Positions 23,951 to 34,528 are shown, counted from the stretch's first letter. The stretch: 64,000 nucleotides of DNA from Brasenia schreberi (GCA_036023115.1 JAYKKT010000061.1:14281001-14345000); one strand, 5' to 3'. Numbers and translations: made by a program. Notes: generated from the sequence alone by a model not told the origin.

Positions 23951-24541
23951 AGTCGTGTGAGTTGTCTTTCAATATACACACAACACCCACGCAACACGTT
24001 GGCGACCTTCGGGACCATATATATTATAAGTATTTCCCTTTCGGCTATGTCTTTAAGATTTGGGTTTTAAGGTTCAGCAGTGTGCGTAGTCTTTACATAT
24101 ATACACGGCACACACTTGCACAATTGAGCCTTTCTACTCTTAAGATATAGCTATATTTCCCTTTCGCAATTTCCCTTCTGCAATTTCCCTTTTGCAATTT
24201 ACATTCAAGTCATTTCCCTTCCGCATTGTCTTTCAATTCGGGTTTTCCCTTTGGAGTAGCGTGAGTTTGCATTGCATATACGCCATACCACGAGTTAAGA
24301 CGCATATTGCATCAAAGCAAACCCCACACTCCCGCTCAAACTCGCCCCACTTAGGTCACGTGTTCATAATACACACCTAGTTGGCCCGAAAAGGGATGTA
24401 AAAAGAAAGACATAGGCACGTGCAAATCCACGTGAAATAAAATCTGAAAATCATACAGAAAAATAACCCGAATCGAACACCTCAAACATTTTCGTAGGTT
24501 CTCGTATTCAAAACTCGATTTTCTAAGCGTACAGACTGACC

Positions 24542-24559
24542 CTTGCGCATTGGTGCAAG
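24542..24559 (+). other. U5 hairpin 1 (TE-H 5' LTR)
   Basis: CTTGCGC (24542-24548) pairs with GTGCAAG (24553-24559) with one G-U pair. In TE-F's 3' LTR the arms are CTTGAAC and GTTCAAG (47364-47381), so both sides changed together. Confidence 0.65.
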
Positions 24560-24631
24560 AAGGTCTGCGACGAAAAGAGCTTGCTTGCTCACAGTCACCA
24601 AGTTAGGAGTCAGATTTCAAAATATCTCTTC

Positions 24632-24651
24632 GCTAGCTTAAGCAAGCTAGC
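24632..24651 (+). other. U5 hairpin 2 (TE-H 5' LTR)
   Basis: GCTAGCTT (24632-24639) pairs exactly with AAGCTAGC (24644-24651). TE-L and TE-G have GCTAGTT with AACTAGC, a compensating change. It lies about 90 bases before the LTR end. Confidence 0.7.
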
Positions 24652-24747
24652 TGGCACGCCCTTTTGCTTAAATAGGACTTAGACACACGAAAAGATTCGC
24701 TTTAGGCCTAAGAACCAGAAGCGGGAACTTTCTGCGTCTACAGGATT

Positions 24748-24765
24748 TGGCACGCCCGGTGGGAC
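24748..24765 (+). other. TE-H primer binding site
   Basis: TGGCACGCCCGGTGGGAC, five bases after the LTR end and identical to the TE-A site. The priming tRNA is not identified. Confidence 0.88.
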
Positions 24766-24836
24766 GTGAGTCTTTTTAAAATCGAGTCATAGTAAACCTT
24801 GCGAAAATATTTTCCAAAGGTGTTATCTTTTAAACT

Positions 24837-24852
24837 CTTTTTTGTACTTCAG
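24837..24852 (+). promoter_or_regulatory. Acceptor-like site before TE-H gag
   Basis: CTTTTTTTGTACTTCAG, a pyrimidine run ending in AG. TE-F (36645-36646) and TE-A (7515-7516, minus) have TTTGCATTTCATAG-like sites at the same place. Confidence 0.45.
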
Positions 24853-24879
24853 GTGTAGGATTTTTGAAAGCTTGAAAGA

Positions 24880-26202
24880 ATGTCGAAATCAAACCCAAGT
24901 GAAGTGTCGAGCCAAGGCTCTTGTGCATCAAGTTCTCACTCTAGAAGGGTTTTGAAAAATAAAATCAAGTTAGAAGAGATAGAAGACTTAAGAAGATAAT
25001 TCGAGGCCAAAATCGATGCTCTTAGCCAAGAGGCTGAAGCAGGCGATTCATGTTCATCAAATGGTGAACAAAAGGCCAAGAAAAGACCTGAAAAACCTCA
25101 CAAAAATAAAGAGACCTCCGTAATGGAAGGTCCTTCACACAAAAGGACCGTAAAGCCCTGCAAAACAAAGAGAAAAGGAGTTACGCCCTGTCTGATTTCC
25201 TACCCATGGATTATGAAACAGACAGTGACGATGAAATACCGAACTTCCATCGGTATGACGGCATGGGAGACCCTAGGTCTCACTTGCAACTTTTCTCGCG
25301 TTGAGCCCATAAGAAAAAAAAGGACTCGATGAAATGGGTGTCCGGCTTCCTACGATTTAAGCCAGTTAGCTACTTTTGAAGAGTTAGCGAACTGCTTTAT
25401 ACAAAGATTTGCGCATAACGTAGAGGTCACGCCGACTTTAAACACTTTAAGGGATACAAAGCAAGGCATGAACGAAGACGTGCATGCCTTCATTATTCAA
25501 TGGACGTCCCTTTTAGGGCAAGTGCGAGAGCCAATATCCGAAGGATGCGCAATTATGCTCATCCTGGATAATTTTAAAGGTGAGCTAAAGACCCTTCTCT
25601 CGCTTCACGAAATCTCAACTTTCCATCAGTTGATAAAAAAAGCATCCCTTTTCGAAACCAATTTGAAGAAAGGGATATAAGATCACTTATGGAAAGGAAG
25701 TGCCGTTTCCAAAACCCGCTTGGAGAAGCCCATCACTTATGGGCTACCCACGATGGACAAAGGGGCAAAACCCCACAAAATTGCCAACGTCCGGGTGGAT
25801 CCAGGTCCGGCGAGCACTTCGAAAATTTTTGAAAAACTAAAAAACAAAAGGGAGAGAAACTTCCAAAAACCTATTGAAAAACGGGAGTACACTCCGCTGG
25901 GGCAACCTGTGTCGGAGGTCCTAGACCTCCTACTTACCCAGGGCATGATTGAACTCCCCGAAATCCCCGAGGGAGTCACTTCCAAAGGGGGATATTTAAA
26001 CCGCTTTTGTAAGTATCATCGGCTCAAAGGCCATGATACAAAGCATTGTTTCTCCCTTTTAAACAAAATCGAGAACTTGATAGCGGAGGGCCGGCTCCAG
26101 GTCACTGCAGAACCTGAGCCAACTCAAGCTATCTTTAAAGAACCCTTTCCCAAGCACGCCAGTAGCAGTGGGAAAGGAAAGTATGTACCCTCACCTTTTT
26201 AA
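24880..26202 (+). pseudogene. TE-H gag (broken)
   Basis: Gag packages the element RNA. The ATG at 24880 is chosen because it follows the acceptor-like site and begins MSKSNPSEVSSQGSCASSSS, matching TE-A. Codon 40 is TAA (24997-24999). The capsid piece with DVHAFIIQWTSLLGQVREP is 25468-25680; a stop there replaces a Tyr codon (KKGI then stop). The piece 25720-26202 carries the CHHC knuckle CKYHRLKGHDTKHC (about residues 95-108 of that piece). It ends with TAA at 26200-26202, in a place where TE-F reads through. Confidence 0.88.
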
Positions 26203-26784
26203 AAGATCTAGCTCATTCATCTGAGTCTGGTCGATCCACTTGTGCGTCTACCCTTGTACTTTACAAGAAGCCGGCCCAAGTGATCATCCGGCGACCACCA
26301 AGAGCTGAATCCCCGGCTAAACCAGTTTTAAAGATCCAAGGTGCTCCAAAACTCACGATTAGAGCCAGTTTAAGTGCGAACCCTAGGTTGGTCGTGGGGA
26401 AAGTGACAAGATCTGGGAGGATCTATCAACCCCCGCACCTACAAAGTGCTAAAAAGGTGGTCAGTGTGCCTGGCCCCTCAAAAGCATGTATTCCTAGAGT
26501 TCTGCCAAAAGCAGACAATGGGAAAATCATTTTAAACCCTTATGATTTTGAAAACCATCTTTCAAAGATTCCTATCCACATGTCCATCCTAGGGCCAACC
26601 CAAGCCGATATGGGATCGGCTATACTCCCAAAATACCGCCATAGCCATACCGCCATAGCCCCTCAAAAGCTTGATTGGATCAACCCAATCAAAAACGCAA
26701 AAATAGAGTAGTTTGTATAGTTCCTAAAGTTCTTGTTTTGCAAAAACCCAAAAAATCGAAAATCTATAAAATACCAAAAAGATT
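26203..26784 (+). pseudogene. TE-H remnant of gag-pro with protease deleted
   Basis: The piece 26280-26711 keeps the basic spacer (VTRSGRIYQPPHLQSAKKV) up to NHLSKIPIHMSIL. At about 26591 the sequence jumps to what in TE-F lies near 39395, after protease (CAAGCCGATATGGGATCGGC). About 950 bp with the LVDGGGG active site and the LLLGRPW motif are missing. The gag-pro stop region is replaced too; the next stop is TAG at 26709-26711. Confidence 0.85.
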
Positions 26785-28629
26785 TTGTACATAGCTGCTC
26801 CTGATAGGACTTTGAAAAAAGAAAAGGGTTTCAAAAGGAACGTCGTCTGCATAGCCAGACCAAAAATTTTGAAATCAATTGAAAATCCAAGTATAAAACC
26901 AGGTCTTTTGAAAACTCACGCATCAAATTCCCTCGGGTCTATAACCCACGAGAATGATCGAAGCCCAGAAGTGGATCCCCTTGAGGAAGATCCCACTTCT
27001 GAGCTCCCAGAATTTCATAAAATTCTCGATTTTGAAAGACCTTCCAATTCAGTAGGAGGAGATTTCATAGAGGTGAACCTAGGGAATGATTCCAATCCCA
27101 AACTCATCAAGATAGGCGCATGTTTGCATGACCATGAAAGATCAGCATTCATTGCATTTCTACGAACCTATTTAGATGTGTTTGCATGGACGTATAAAGA
27201 CATGCCGGGCATAGATCCCAGCATTGTCGAACATCGTCTTCCCTTATATGCGGATGTAAAACGCATAAAGCAGAAGCTTAGGAAAATACATCCGAATGTA
27301 CACACGCAAGTCAAAGAGGGTTTAGAAGATCTGCTAAAAGCCGGATTTATAAAACCCATTGCGTATTCTGATTGGTTATCAAACATTATTGTAGTTCGAA
27401 AAACTAATGGGAAAATTTTAATATGCATCGATTTCAGAAACCTGAACAAAGCCACTCCAAAGGATAATTATCCTTTACCAAACATAGATTTGATAGTCGA
27501 TAGTACTGCAAATCATGAAATGTTTTCGTTTATGGATGGCTATTCAGGCTATAATCAAATTAAATTAAGTCCACGAGATCAAGGTAAGACCGCATTCACA
27601 ACCCCGTGGGGCACGTACTGCTATACAGTCATGCCCTTTGGTTTGAAAAATGCCATCGCAACATACCAGAGAGTCATGACCACGATCTTCCATGATCAGA
27701 TTCATGAGCTCGTAGAAGTGTATGTAGATGATCTCTTGGCAAAATCCAAAACCCGATGCACTCATATCGAATGTTTGCAAAAGATTTTCGAAAGGCTTAG
27801 GCTTTACAAAGTAAAGCTAAGCCCTCAAAAATGTGTATTCGGGGTAGAATCCGGAAAGCTTCTAGGCTTTGTGGTAAGCCAAAGGGGTATAGAAGTCGAC
27901 CCCTCTAAGTGTCGAGCCATCATAGATATGGCTCCACCCTCCAATCTCACACAAATTCGTAGCCTCCAGGGTCGATTACAGTCCGTTCGCCGATTTATAT
28001 CAAATTTGGCGACTAGATGCGAACCCTTCAACAAACTGTTGAGAAAGGACACGAAATTTTCATGGGATGACGACTGCCAGAAGTCTTTCGAGAGACTAAA
28101 GGCATACTTGGTTAATACCCCTGTTTTGAATCCTCCGAAGCAAGAAAAAGCTCTTTTGCTTTACATTTCCGTGCATGCGAATGCTTTGGGAGCCCTATTG
28201 GCTCAATACGAGGATGACACCCATAAGGAGTATGCCATCTACTATATTTCGAAAACTCTCTTGGCTTATGAAAGGAATTACCAAGCCATGGAGAAGACGT
28301 GCTTGGCCCTAGTCTGGGCCTGCCAGAAATTCAGACACTATTTCCTAGATCATGAGATCTCGATAGTGTCCAAGCTTGATCCAATCAAGCACTTGCTCGA
28401 AAAACCCATTCTCACTGGTAGATTGGGCAAATGGCAACTCCTTCTAATGGAGTATGACCTGAAATACCATCACCAGATCTCCATTAAGGGGCAAGCCCTA
28501 GCTGACTACGTGGTTGAGTTCCCCCTGGAGGATGCATATCCCACATTTAATGAAATGCCTGATGAAGGCATATTGCAAAACCACTTTCAAAACCACATTT
28601 TGGCAAACTCTTTCGAAAACCAAGTGTGA
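26785..28629 (+). CDS. TE-H reverse transcriptase and RNase H (open frame, 614 residues)
   Basis: The longest intact frame in the window. Residues 1-50 are the end of the lysine-rich linker. RT spans about 110-400: FIKPIAYSDWLSNIIVVRK, FRNLNKATPKDNYPLPNID, FSFMDGYSGYNQIKL with the first catalytic Asp, PFGLKNAIATYQ, and YVDDLLAKS at residue 313 with the other two. The RNase H domain with DHEISIVSKLDPIKHLLEK follows to about 590. The frame ends NQV then TGA (28627-28629), and archaeal RNase H follows in the same frame. The first ATG may not be the true start, because pol is normally made as part of a longer polyprotein. Confidence 0.92.
   Translation: MYIAAPDRTLKKEKGFKRNVVCIARPKILKSIENPSIKPGLLKTHASNSLGSITHENDRSPEVDPLEEDPTSELPEFHKILDFERPSNSVGGDFIEVNLGNDSNPKLIKIGACLHDHERSAFIAFLRTYLDVFAWTYKDMPGIDPSIVEHRLPLYADVKRIKQKLRKIHPNVHTQVKEGLEDLLKAGFIKPIAYSDWLSNIIVVRKTNGKILICIDFRNLNKATPKDNYPLPNIDLIVDSTANHEMFSFMDGYSGYNQIKLSPRDQGKTAFTTPWGTYCYTVMPFGLKNAIATYQRVMTTIFHDQIHELVEVYVDDLLAKSKTRCTHIECLQKIFERLRLYKVKLSPQKCVFGVESGKLLGFVVSQRGIEVDPSKCRAIIDMAPPSNLTQIRSLQGRLQSVRRFISNLATRCEPFNKLLRKDTKFSWDDDCQKSFERLKAYLVNTPVLNPPKQEKALLLYISVHANALGALLAQYEDDTHKEYAIYYISKTLLAYERNYQAMEKTCLALVWACQKFRHYFLDHEISIVSKLDPIKHLLEKPILTGRLGKWQLLLMEYDLKYHHQISIKGQALADYVVEFPLEDAYPTFNEMPDEGILQNHFQNHILANSFENQV
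28627..28629 (+). other. In-frame TGA between the two RNase H domains (TE-H)
   Basis: GTG TGA AAA ATG CAC. The same place is TAG in TE-A (2639-2641), TGA in TE-C (9989-9991), TE-E (50012-50014) and TE-K (57810-57812), and TGG in TE-F (41632-41634). Confidence 0.85.
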
Positions 28630-28632
28630 AAA

Positions 28633-29355
28633 ATGCACTTCGATGGGGCACGAAACCAACGAGGGGCTGGTGCTGGGGTCATCTTTATCTCCCCTGAAAA
28701 GGGCGAGATTCCCATAGCAATCCGCCTAGATTTCGAATGTTCCAATAACATAGCTGAGTATGAAGCACTCATACAAGGCTTAAGAATTTCGAAAACTCTA
28801 GGGGCATCATGCATCGAGGTCTTTGGAGATTCGCTCTTTGTTGTAAACCAGGTTTTGAAAATTTGGCAAGTACGTAACGAAAAACTACTTCCATATCACG
28901 AGTTGGCCACTAGATTGGTTGAGTCATTCCAATCGTGTAGACTCACACACGTAGGAAGAGAGGATAATGGCATTGCCGATGCCCTCTCCTCCTTGGGTTC
29001 AGTCCTAAAGGTCGATCCCATCTCAGGGACCCGATCTTTAGAAATATGGCATGCGCCCAACCTATCCACACACGATTTGGATATTTGCCAAAATAACCCA
29101 AATTCTGTTGAAAAACCTTGGTTTTACGACATCAAACATTTTCTAGAAAATGGGGGATTCGCCGAGGATGCCACATTCAAAGATATGGCATTCATCCATA
29201 AAATTTCGACCCGATACACCATTCTGGGTGGGGTTCTATATAAGAAAAGTTTTATCGGCATCCTACTTAGATGTGTCGATCTAGAGGAGGCTAGGACTGT
29301 AGTGATGCATGAGTTTCACGATGGAGAATGTGGGGGTCATGTTATGCCAACATGA
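28633..29355 (+). pseudogene. TE-H archaeal-type RNase H and start of integrase
   Basis: An open frame of 240 residues. RNase H motifs are all intact: HFDGARNQRGAGAGV (residues 2-16), AEYEALIQG (about 41-49), FGDSLFV (about 66-72) and VGREDNGIADALSSLGS (about 108-124). The integrase N-terminus begins near residue 190 (RYTILGGVLYKKSF) and reaches HEFHDGECGGH before a frameshift at about 29340. It directly follows the TGA ending the RT-RNase H frame. Confidence 0.9.
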
Positions 29356-29906
29356 TGGCAATGAAAATACTTAGAGCGGGCTACTTTTGGTCCACCCTTA
29401 AAAAGGATTATCACAATCATGGTAGGAAGTGTCATCCATGTCAAGTGCATGGGCACGCCATTCATATCCCATCATCTGCATTGCATTCCGTGGTCAGCCC
29501 CTGGCCATTTACCATATGGGCGTTTGATATCGTAGGCCCGATCTTTCCAAAAGCCTCGAATGAGCATCGATTCATTTTAGCAGCCATTGAGTATTTCTCC
29601 AAGTGGGTGGAAGCCATCTCCCTGACCAACGTACAGGGTTAACATGTGGTGGCTTTCATTAGGAGGAATATCTTGGCTCGATTTTTGGTTCCACGAGACC
29701 TTGTGCCTGATAATGGCATCCCATTCAAAAACGAGCGGATGGTTAAGTTGTGCAACACGTATGTTATAACTCACCACTTCTCTTCGCCCTACTACCCTCA
29801 AGGCAACGGTCAAGCCGAAGCCACAAACAAGACTCTTATTAGTATAATTGAGAAGACTTTAGAGAAGGGTAGGATGTGGCACGAGAAGCTGGATGAAGCC
29901 TTATGA
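29328..29906 (+). pseudogene. TE-H integrase core (broken)
   Basis: Overlaps the preceding frame by one frameshift. It carries C-x2-C (KCHPCQ) of the zinc region and the catalytic residues in WAFDIVGPI, PDNGIPF (usually SDNGTPF) and QAEATNKTL. A CAA codon became TAA at 29641-29643 (VQG then stop), and TGG became TGA at 29904-29906 (EAL then stop). Both fit cytosine deamination. Confidence 0.88.
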
Positions 29907-29933
29907 GCTTATAGGACTTCCATCCGGACTCCC

Positions 29934-30368
29934 ATGAATGCCACACCATTCGAATTGGTCTATAGCACAAATGCCATTCTTCCCATTCATACTCAATTGC
30001 ATTCATTCCATACATCCATAGCACTCGACCTCCCCCTAAAGACGCTTCAGCATGCTAAGATGGCCGAACTAGATTTGCTAGATGAGAGGCGACTCCTTGC
30101 TATGGATCATGCTCGTGCATACCGGCAAAGGATAGCCCGACACTATGACAAACACATGAGACCTCTCCACTTTGAAGTGGGAGATCTGGTTTTGAAAATC
30201 ATCGACTATCGTGGCCCACATCCCCTTGGAAAGTGGTGCCCCAAGTGGGATGGACCCTATGTTGTACGTGCAACCACCACGAACAACTCATATTGGTTGA
30301 TCGATGTAGAAGGTAGGAATTTAGTAGATCCTATCAATATTCAATACTTAAAGAAGTATTATGTGTAG
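29934..30368 (+). pseudogene. TE-H integrase C-terminal domain
   Basis: 144 codons from MNATPFELVYSTNAIL through HFEVGDLVLKIIDYRG and GKWCPKWDGPYVV (GPY module) to LKKYYV and the TAG at 30366-30368. There is no chromodomain after it, as expected for the Tat group. Confidence 0.9.
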
Positions 30369-31331
30369 GATTTGGGTTAAATTCCAATTTTCGAAAACCT
30401 TTAGGGATAGCTGCCTTGAGACTTGAAAGTAAGGTTCAAAGGCAAAATCGTGTGACCTTGAGTGAGAGAATTCGCACTTGTAAAAGAGTGGAGTCTTCCA
30501 AATCGTGGTTGTATTTCAAAATCCTTCTTCTTACACAGAAAGGCCTAGTTCAATATAGCAAGATACTTGCAAGTAGTACGTGCTATTTCTAAATAGGCTA
30601 ATCTGGAATGGATCGAGTGTGACCTTGGGATAAGTCCTTCCGCCTTCTCTTCTCCTTCCAAAAGGAAAACATGGCCCAAATAAAGGGAATTTTCCCATCC
30701 AAAGTCTCTTTCCAAAAGAAAGAACCTAGAATCCAAAAGAAAAATCGATTCTCTTGTGAAAAAGAGGGATTAAAGAAAAAATACTCCCAAAGGGAGACCC
30801 TCTATGAAAAAAGGAAAAAGAGGCCAAAAGCTCAAAAAGAGCAGTTTTTCGCCTTCTGTGCCTTAAACCACGGGACGCTTCAGAAGGGACCGTGGTATCT
30901 CTTTCCCATCCCTGGCTTATCCCAAGTATGAACATGGTTCATTTCGAGGAATCTTAAAGTAAAAATAGGATTTACGTACTTGAATTTAATTTTGTTTGAG
31001 AATTCGACGTTTCGAGTAAGACGTAGGAATTTGAAATATAGCTTGTTTTCTTATAAAACCTCCGCTAGATAAGCGAATGTCAAGACTCAAGCAAAGGCAA
31101 ACACGAAGAGCTCGAGATCTTTAGGATTGAGACTCAAGACAGTTGTCTCTTTTGTAAATAGATTTTGTAAATAAATTTTGAAATAATCGAACATCAAACA
31201 GCATAGGATCTGCTCACTTGGAGCAATAGGCCTTGTAAGTCTCAAGAGTTCGACCATATCTGGTCTCTGGGAGGTCGCCACTCTTGGCACCCCACCCATG
31301 TCATGCATCTGCATACCCACAAAGAGACCAC
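30369..31331 (+). other. TE-H 3' region, polypurine tract lost
   Basis: Matches the 3' regions of the other elements, with the conserved hairpin at 30867-30906. An antisense open frame at 30545-30736 carries YLEIARTTCKYLAILN. The final part, including the polypurine tract, is deleted; the region abuts a truncated 3' LTR at about 31332. Confidence 0.85.
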
Positions 31332-34300
31332 ATTTAAAATATTTATAATATAGTTTTAAAACCTTTTAAAATATGTTTTGAAACCCTACAAAGAGACTGG
31401 GCTTAATGAAAGCAGGACCAGAAGAGCAAAAGAGAGCCCGGAACCGGAGCACATGTCGAGCCCGGCACATCAACCCTCGTGGTAGATTCATCCCCAGGAT
31501 CTCGAACGTCCAAGCCCCTGTTATCAACAAATCATTTGAAATCATCTCCGGAAGGTGAAAATAGAAGCGAACGACATTGTTGGCGAAGACCCAACGCAAG
31601 ACGGAGTACTGATGCTATCAGGCCCTACACAAACTGTTCGTTTCGAACATACCCTAAAGGAGTCATAATTCAGTTTTGGATTGGATCTGGACCATATATA
31701 TATAGATCCCAATCCAAACGCATATGTAGATTTGGATTTGGATTTGGATCCAAAGATCCAATCCAATATCCACATCCATGGCCCACATCACCTTCTCATA
31801 ATTGGAGGTGGGGCCCACTTGAAATTCACGTGGGATCTTGGGCATGAGAGAGAATGGGGAGGATTACATGTAAGGGAAATGTATTAAGCTTGACTTGTGT
31901 GTCAAGTTTTGGGTTAATCATTTGGATTAGCCTAATTAGTGTGGGTTTAAGCTTGTATGAACCTACACCTAACCTAGGGCTGCACCAACATGATGCAATT
32001 AAGTACATGGGCCATGCAAAGGGATGCTCCTAACCCAATCCTAAGCCAAAACCCCTAATCCTAGCCATTTACCCTGAATCTGACCTAATCCTAGCCTAAT
32101 CACCTAACCTACTTCCCTAATCCCAACCTAATCACCTAACCCACTTCCCTAATCCTTCCCTAAGCCTAGCCTAATTCCCCTAATCCTAGCCTAAACTCCT
32201 AGCCCACCTCACTAAACCTCACCCTAAAACCAACCCACCTAGCTAAGCCCTAAACCACTAAACCACCCCACCTAGAACCCTAGCACACCATATCCCTAAA
32301 ACCACCTAACCTAAATATCTGGCCCCCCCTAAATATCTGGCCCACCTTATCCCCAAACCACCACCACCTAACCCCTATACCAGCCCCCCAAAACCAGCCC
32401 CAACCGACCCCAACAAATCCTATAAACCCCCCCCTTAGTGGGCGGGTTTTTCAACTTTTTTTGGGCCAGCCGAGCCCTTCCTCTCCTCTCTCATCCCTTG
32501 CTCTCTTCTCTCACCTGCTCCACCTTGGACCTCCGGCCAGCTCCACTCCACGCCACCTTGGACCTCCGGCCAGCTCCACTCCAAGCCACCCGACTGCACC
32601 AACCTGCCACCGTTCGGCTACCTCCCTTGGACACCCGCCACCTTCACCTTCCTCTCCGGTTAGTACCCCATCCTAATACCATCTTCTCTTCACTCCCCCT
32701 CCACTCTCAGCCACCATACGCCACCCTTCCTTAGCCTAGTCTTCACTTCATCCAACCGGCCAACACCTAACTACCTGCCATCATTCGGCCAACCTCTACC
32801 CGACCGCACCACACGCCAGCCCTACCCTCCCCTTAGACAGCCCCTAGCTAGTCCCCAGCCACCTTACCTTTTCCTTAGGACCTGCCCCTCCTTACCTTTT
32901 CCTTAGGACCTGCCCCTCCTTACCTTTTCCTTAGGACCTGCCCCTCCTTTCCCTTAGACAATACCCTAGCCATACCTTGACTCCCCTTGGCTTTCCCTAA
33001 GCACTCAAACCTTAACCAAGGCATCCCCCACCGTTCGGCTAGCGCCAAGGCGCCACATCCACACCCTTGTCACCCGGCCAGCACCCTCCTTTGCCGCGCC
33101 CTTCCGAGGAGCTCCCTCTTGCAGCCCAAGGCGACGCTCAAGCCCAAGCTCAAGCAAGTCACCTCCGGACCAGCTATACGTAAGTGCCGAACTCGGTCCA
33201 TGTTTATAGACTTACTTAAGCTTAATCAAATTTGATACGGGGTTGTAATAACGGAGCATTGTCTCCCCCCGCTTGTAATAACGTGGCTTGGCACACCCAC
33301 ACATACGTGCACTTGAGCCTATCTCGCTCTTTGTACACGATTTTGAACACACACATGGGCCTAATCAGCCCTTAAGATATAGACTTATTTATATAATTTA
33401 AGTTGCGTGGGGTTTTGCTTAAGTTGTGTGTGTTGTCTTTCAATTCTCGCACTCACACACATTGAGCTTTCGCTCTTATTTGTAAGACCCTAGTAAGGGC
33501 CATGCTATTATTTCCCTTGGGTTTAATTTCATGTCGTGTGCGTAGTACTTCAATTCTACACTCACACACATTGAGCTTTCGCTCTTACTACCAAGACCTT
33601 AGTCAAGGCCTATTGCAATTTATATTTGGGTTTAATTTCATGTCATGTGCATAGTACTTCAATTCTACACTCACACACATTGAGCTTTCGCTCTTACTCC
33701 CAAGACCTTAGTTAAGGCCACATTGCAAGTTATAGTTGGGTTTCATTTAAGTCGTGTGAGTTGTCTTTCAATATACACACAACACCCACGCAACATGTTG
33801 GCGACCTTCGGGACCATATATATTATAAGTATTTCCCTTTCGGCTATGTCTTTAAGATTTGGGTTTTAAGGTTCAGCAGTGTGCGTAGTCTTTACATATG
33901 AAACCCAAATTGAGCCTTTCTGCTCTTAAGATATAGCCATATTTCCCTTTCGCAATTTCCCTTCTGCAATTTCCCTTTTGCAATTTACATTCAAGTCATT
34001 TCCCTTCCGCATTGTCTTTCAATTCAGGTTTTCCCTTTGGAGTAGCGTGAGTTTGCATTGCATATATGCCATACCACGAGTTAGGACGCATATTGCATCA
34101 AAGCAAACTCCACACTCCCGCTCAAACTGGCCCCACTTAGGTCACGTGTTCATAATACATACCTAGTTGGCCCGAAAAGGGATGTAAAAAGAAAGACATA
34201 GGCATGTGCAAATCCACGTGAAATAAAATCTGAAAATCATACAAAAAAACAACCCGAATCGAACACCTCAAACATTTTCGTAGGTTCTCATATTCAAAAC

Positions 34301-34528
34301 TCGATTTTCCAAGCGTAGAGACTGACCCTTGTGCATCGGTGCAAGAAGGTCTACGATGAAAAGAGCTTGCTTGCTCACAGTCGCCACGTTAGGAGTCAGA
34401 TTTCAAAATATCTCTTCGCTAGCTTAAGCAAGCTAGCTGACACACCCTTTTGCTTAAATAGGACTTAGACACACAAAAAGATTCGCTTCAAGCATAAGAA
34501 CCAGAAGCGGTTACTTTCTGCATCTACA
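31332..34528 (+). repeat. TE-H 3' LTR, first ~135 bp missing
   Basis: Begins TTTAAAATATTTATAATATAG, which corresponds to about 21652 in the 5' LTR, and ends TGCATCTACA followed by GCTGT. Differences from the 5' LTR: a three-copy 28-bp repeat (32862-32945) where the 5' LTR has one copy, a short duplication near 32549-32580, and a small deletion near 33900. It has CACGTG at 31827-31832 and GTAAGT at 33180-33185. Confidence 0.94.
32862..32945 (+). repeat. 28-bp tandem triplication in TE-H 3' LTR
   Basis: Copies of CCTTACCTTTTCCTTAGGAC plus CTGCCCCT start at 32862, 32890 and 32918. The 5' LTR has one copy (near 23109), so the expansion happened after insertion. Confidence 0.93.

Larger units (their letters stand above)
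21518..24742 (+). repeat. TE-H 5' LTR (3,225 bp)
   Basis: Starts TGTAAACACCCA and ends TGCGTCTACA just before the primer binding site. It holds GGATTTGGATCC repeats (about 21995-22080), CACGTG (22134-22139), a 370-bp CCTAA tract (22330-22700), GTAAGT (23378-23383), the GATACGGGG block (23431-23470), a ~109-bp minisatellite (23640-23950), and the U5 hairpins (24542-24559, 24632-24651). Confidence 0.95.
21518..34528 (+). mobile_element. TE-H: innermost Tat-lineage LTR retrotransposon, protease-less
   Basis: Two LTRs, primer binding site, gag, a deleted protease region, pol and 3' region, bounded by GCTGT. It is the innermost and best-preserved pol of the window. The LTRs differ by a few percent by eye. 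Its 3' LTR lacks about the first 135 bp, and the polypurine tract is gone. A deletion of about 1 kb at 26591/26592 removes protease. It could not have moved alone in its present form. Confidence 0.95.
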
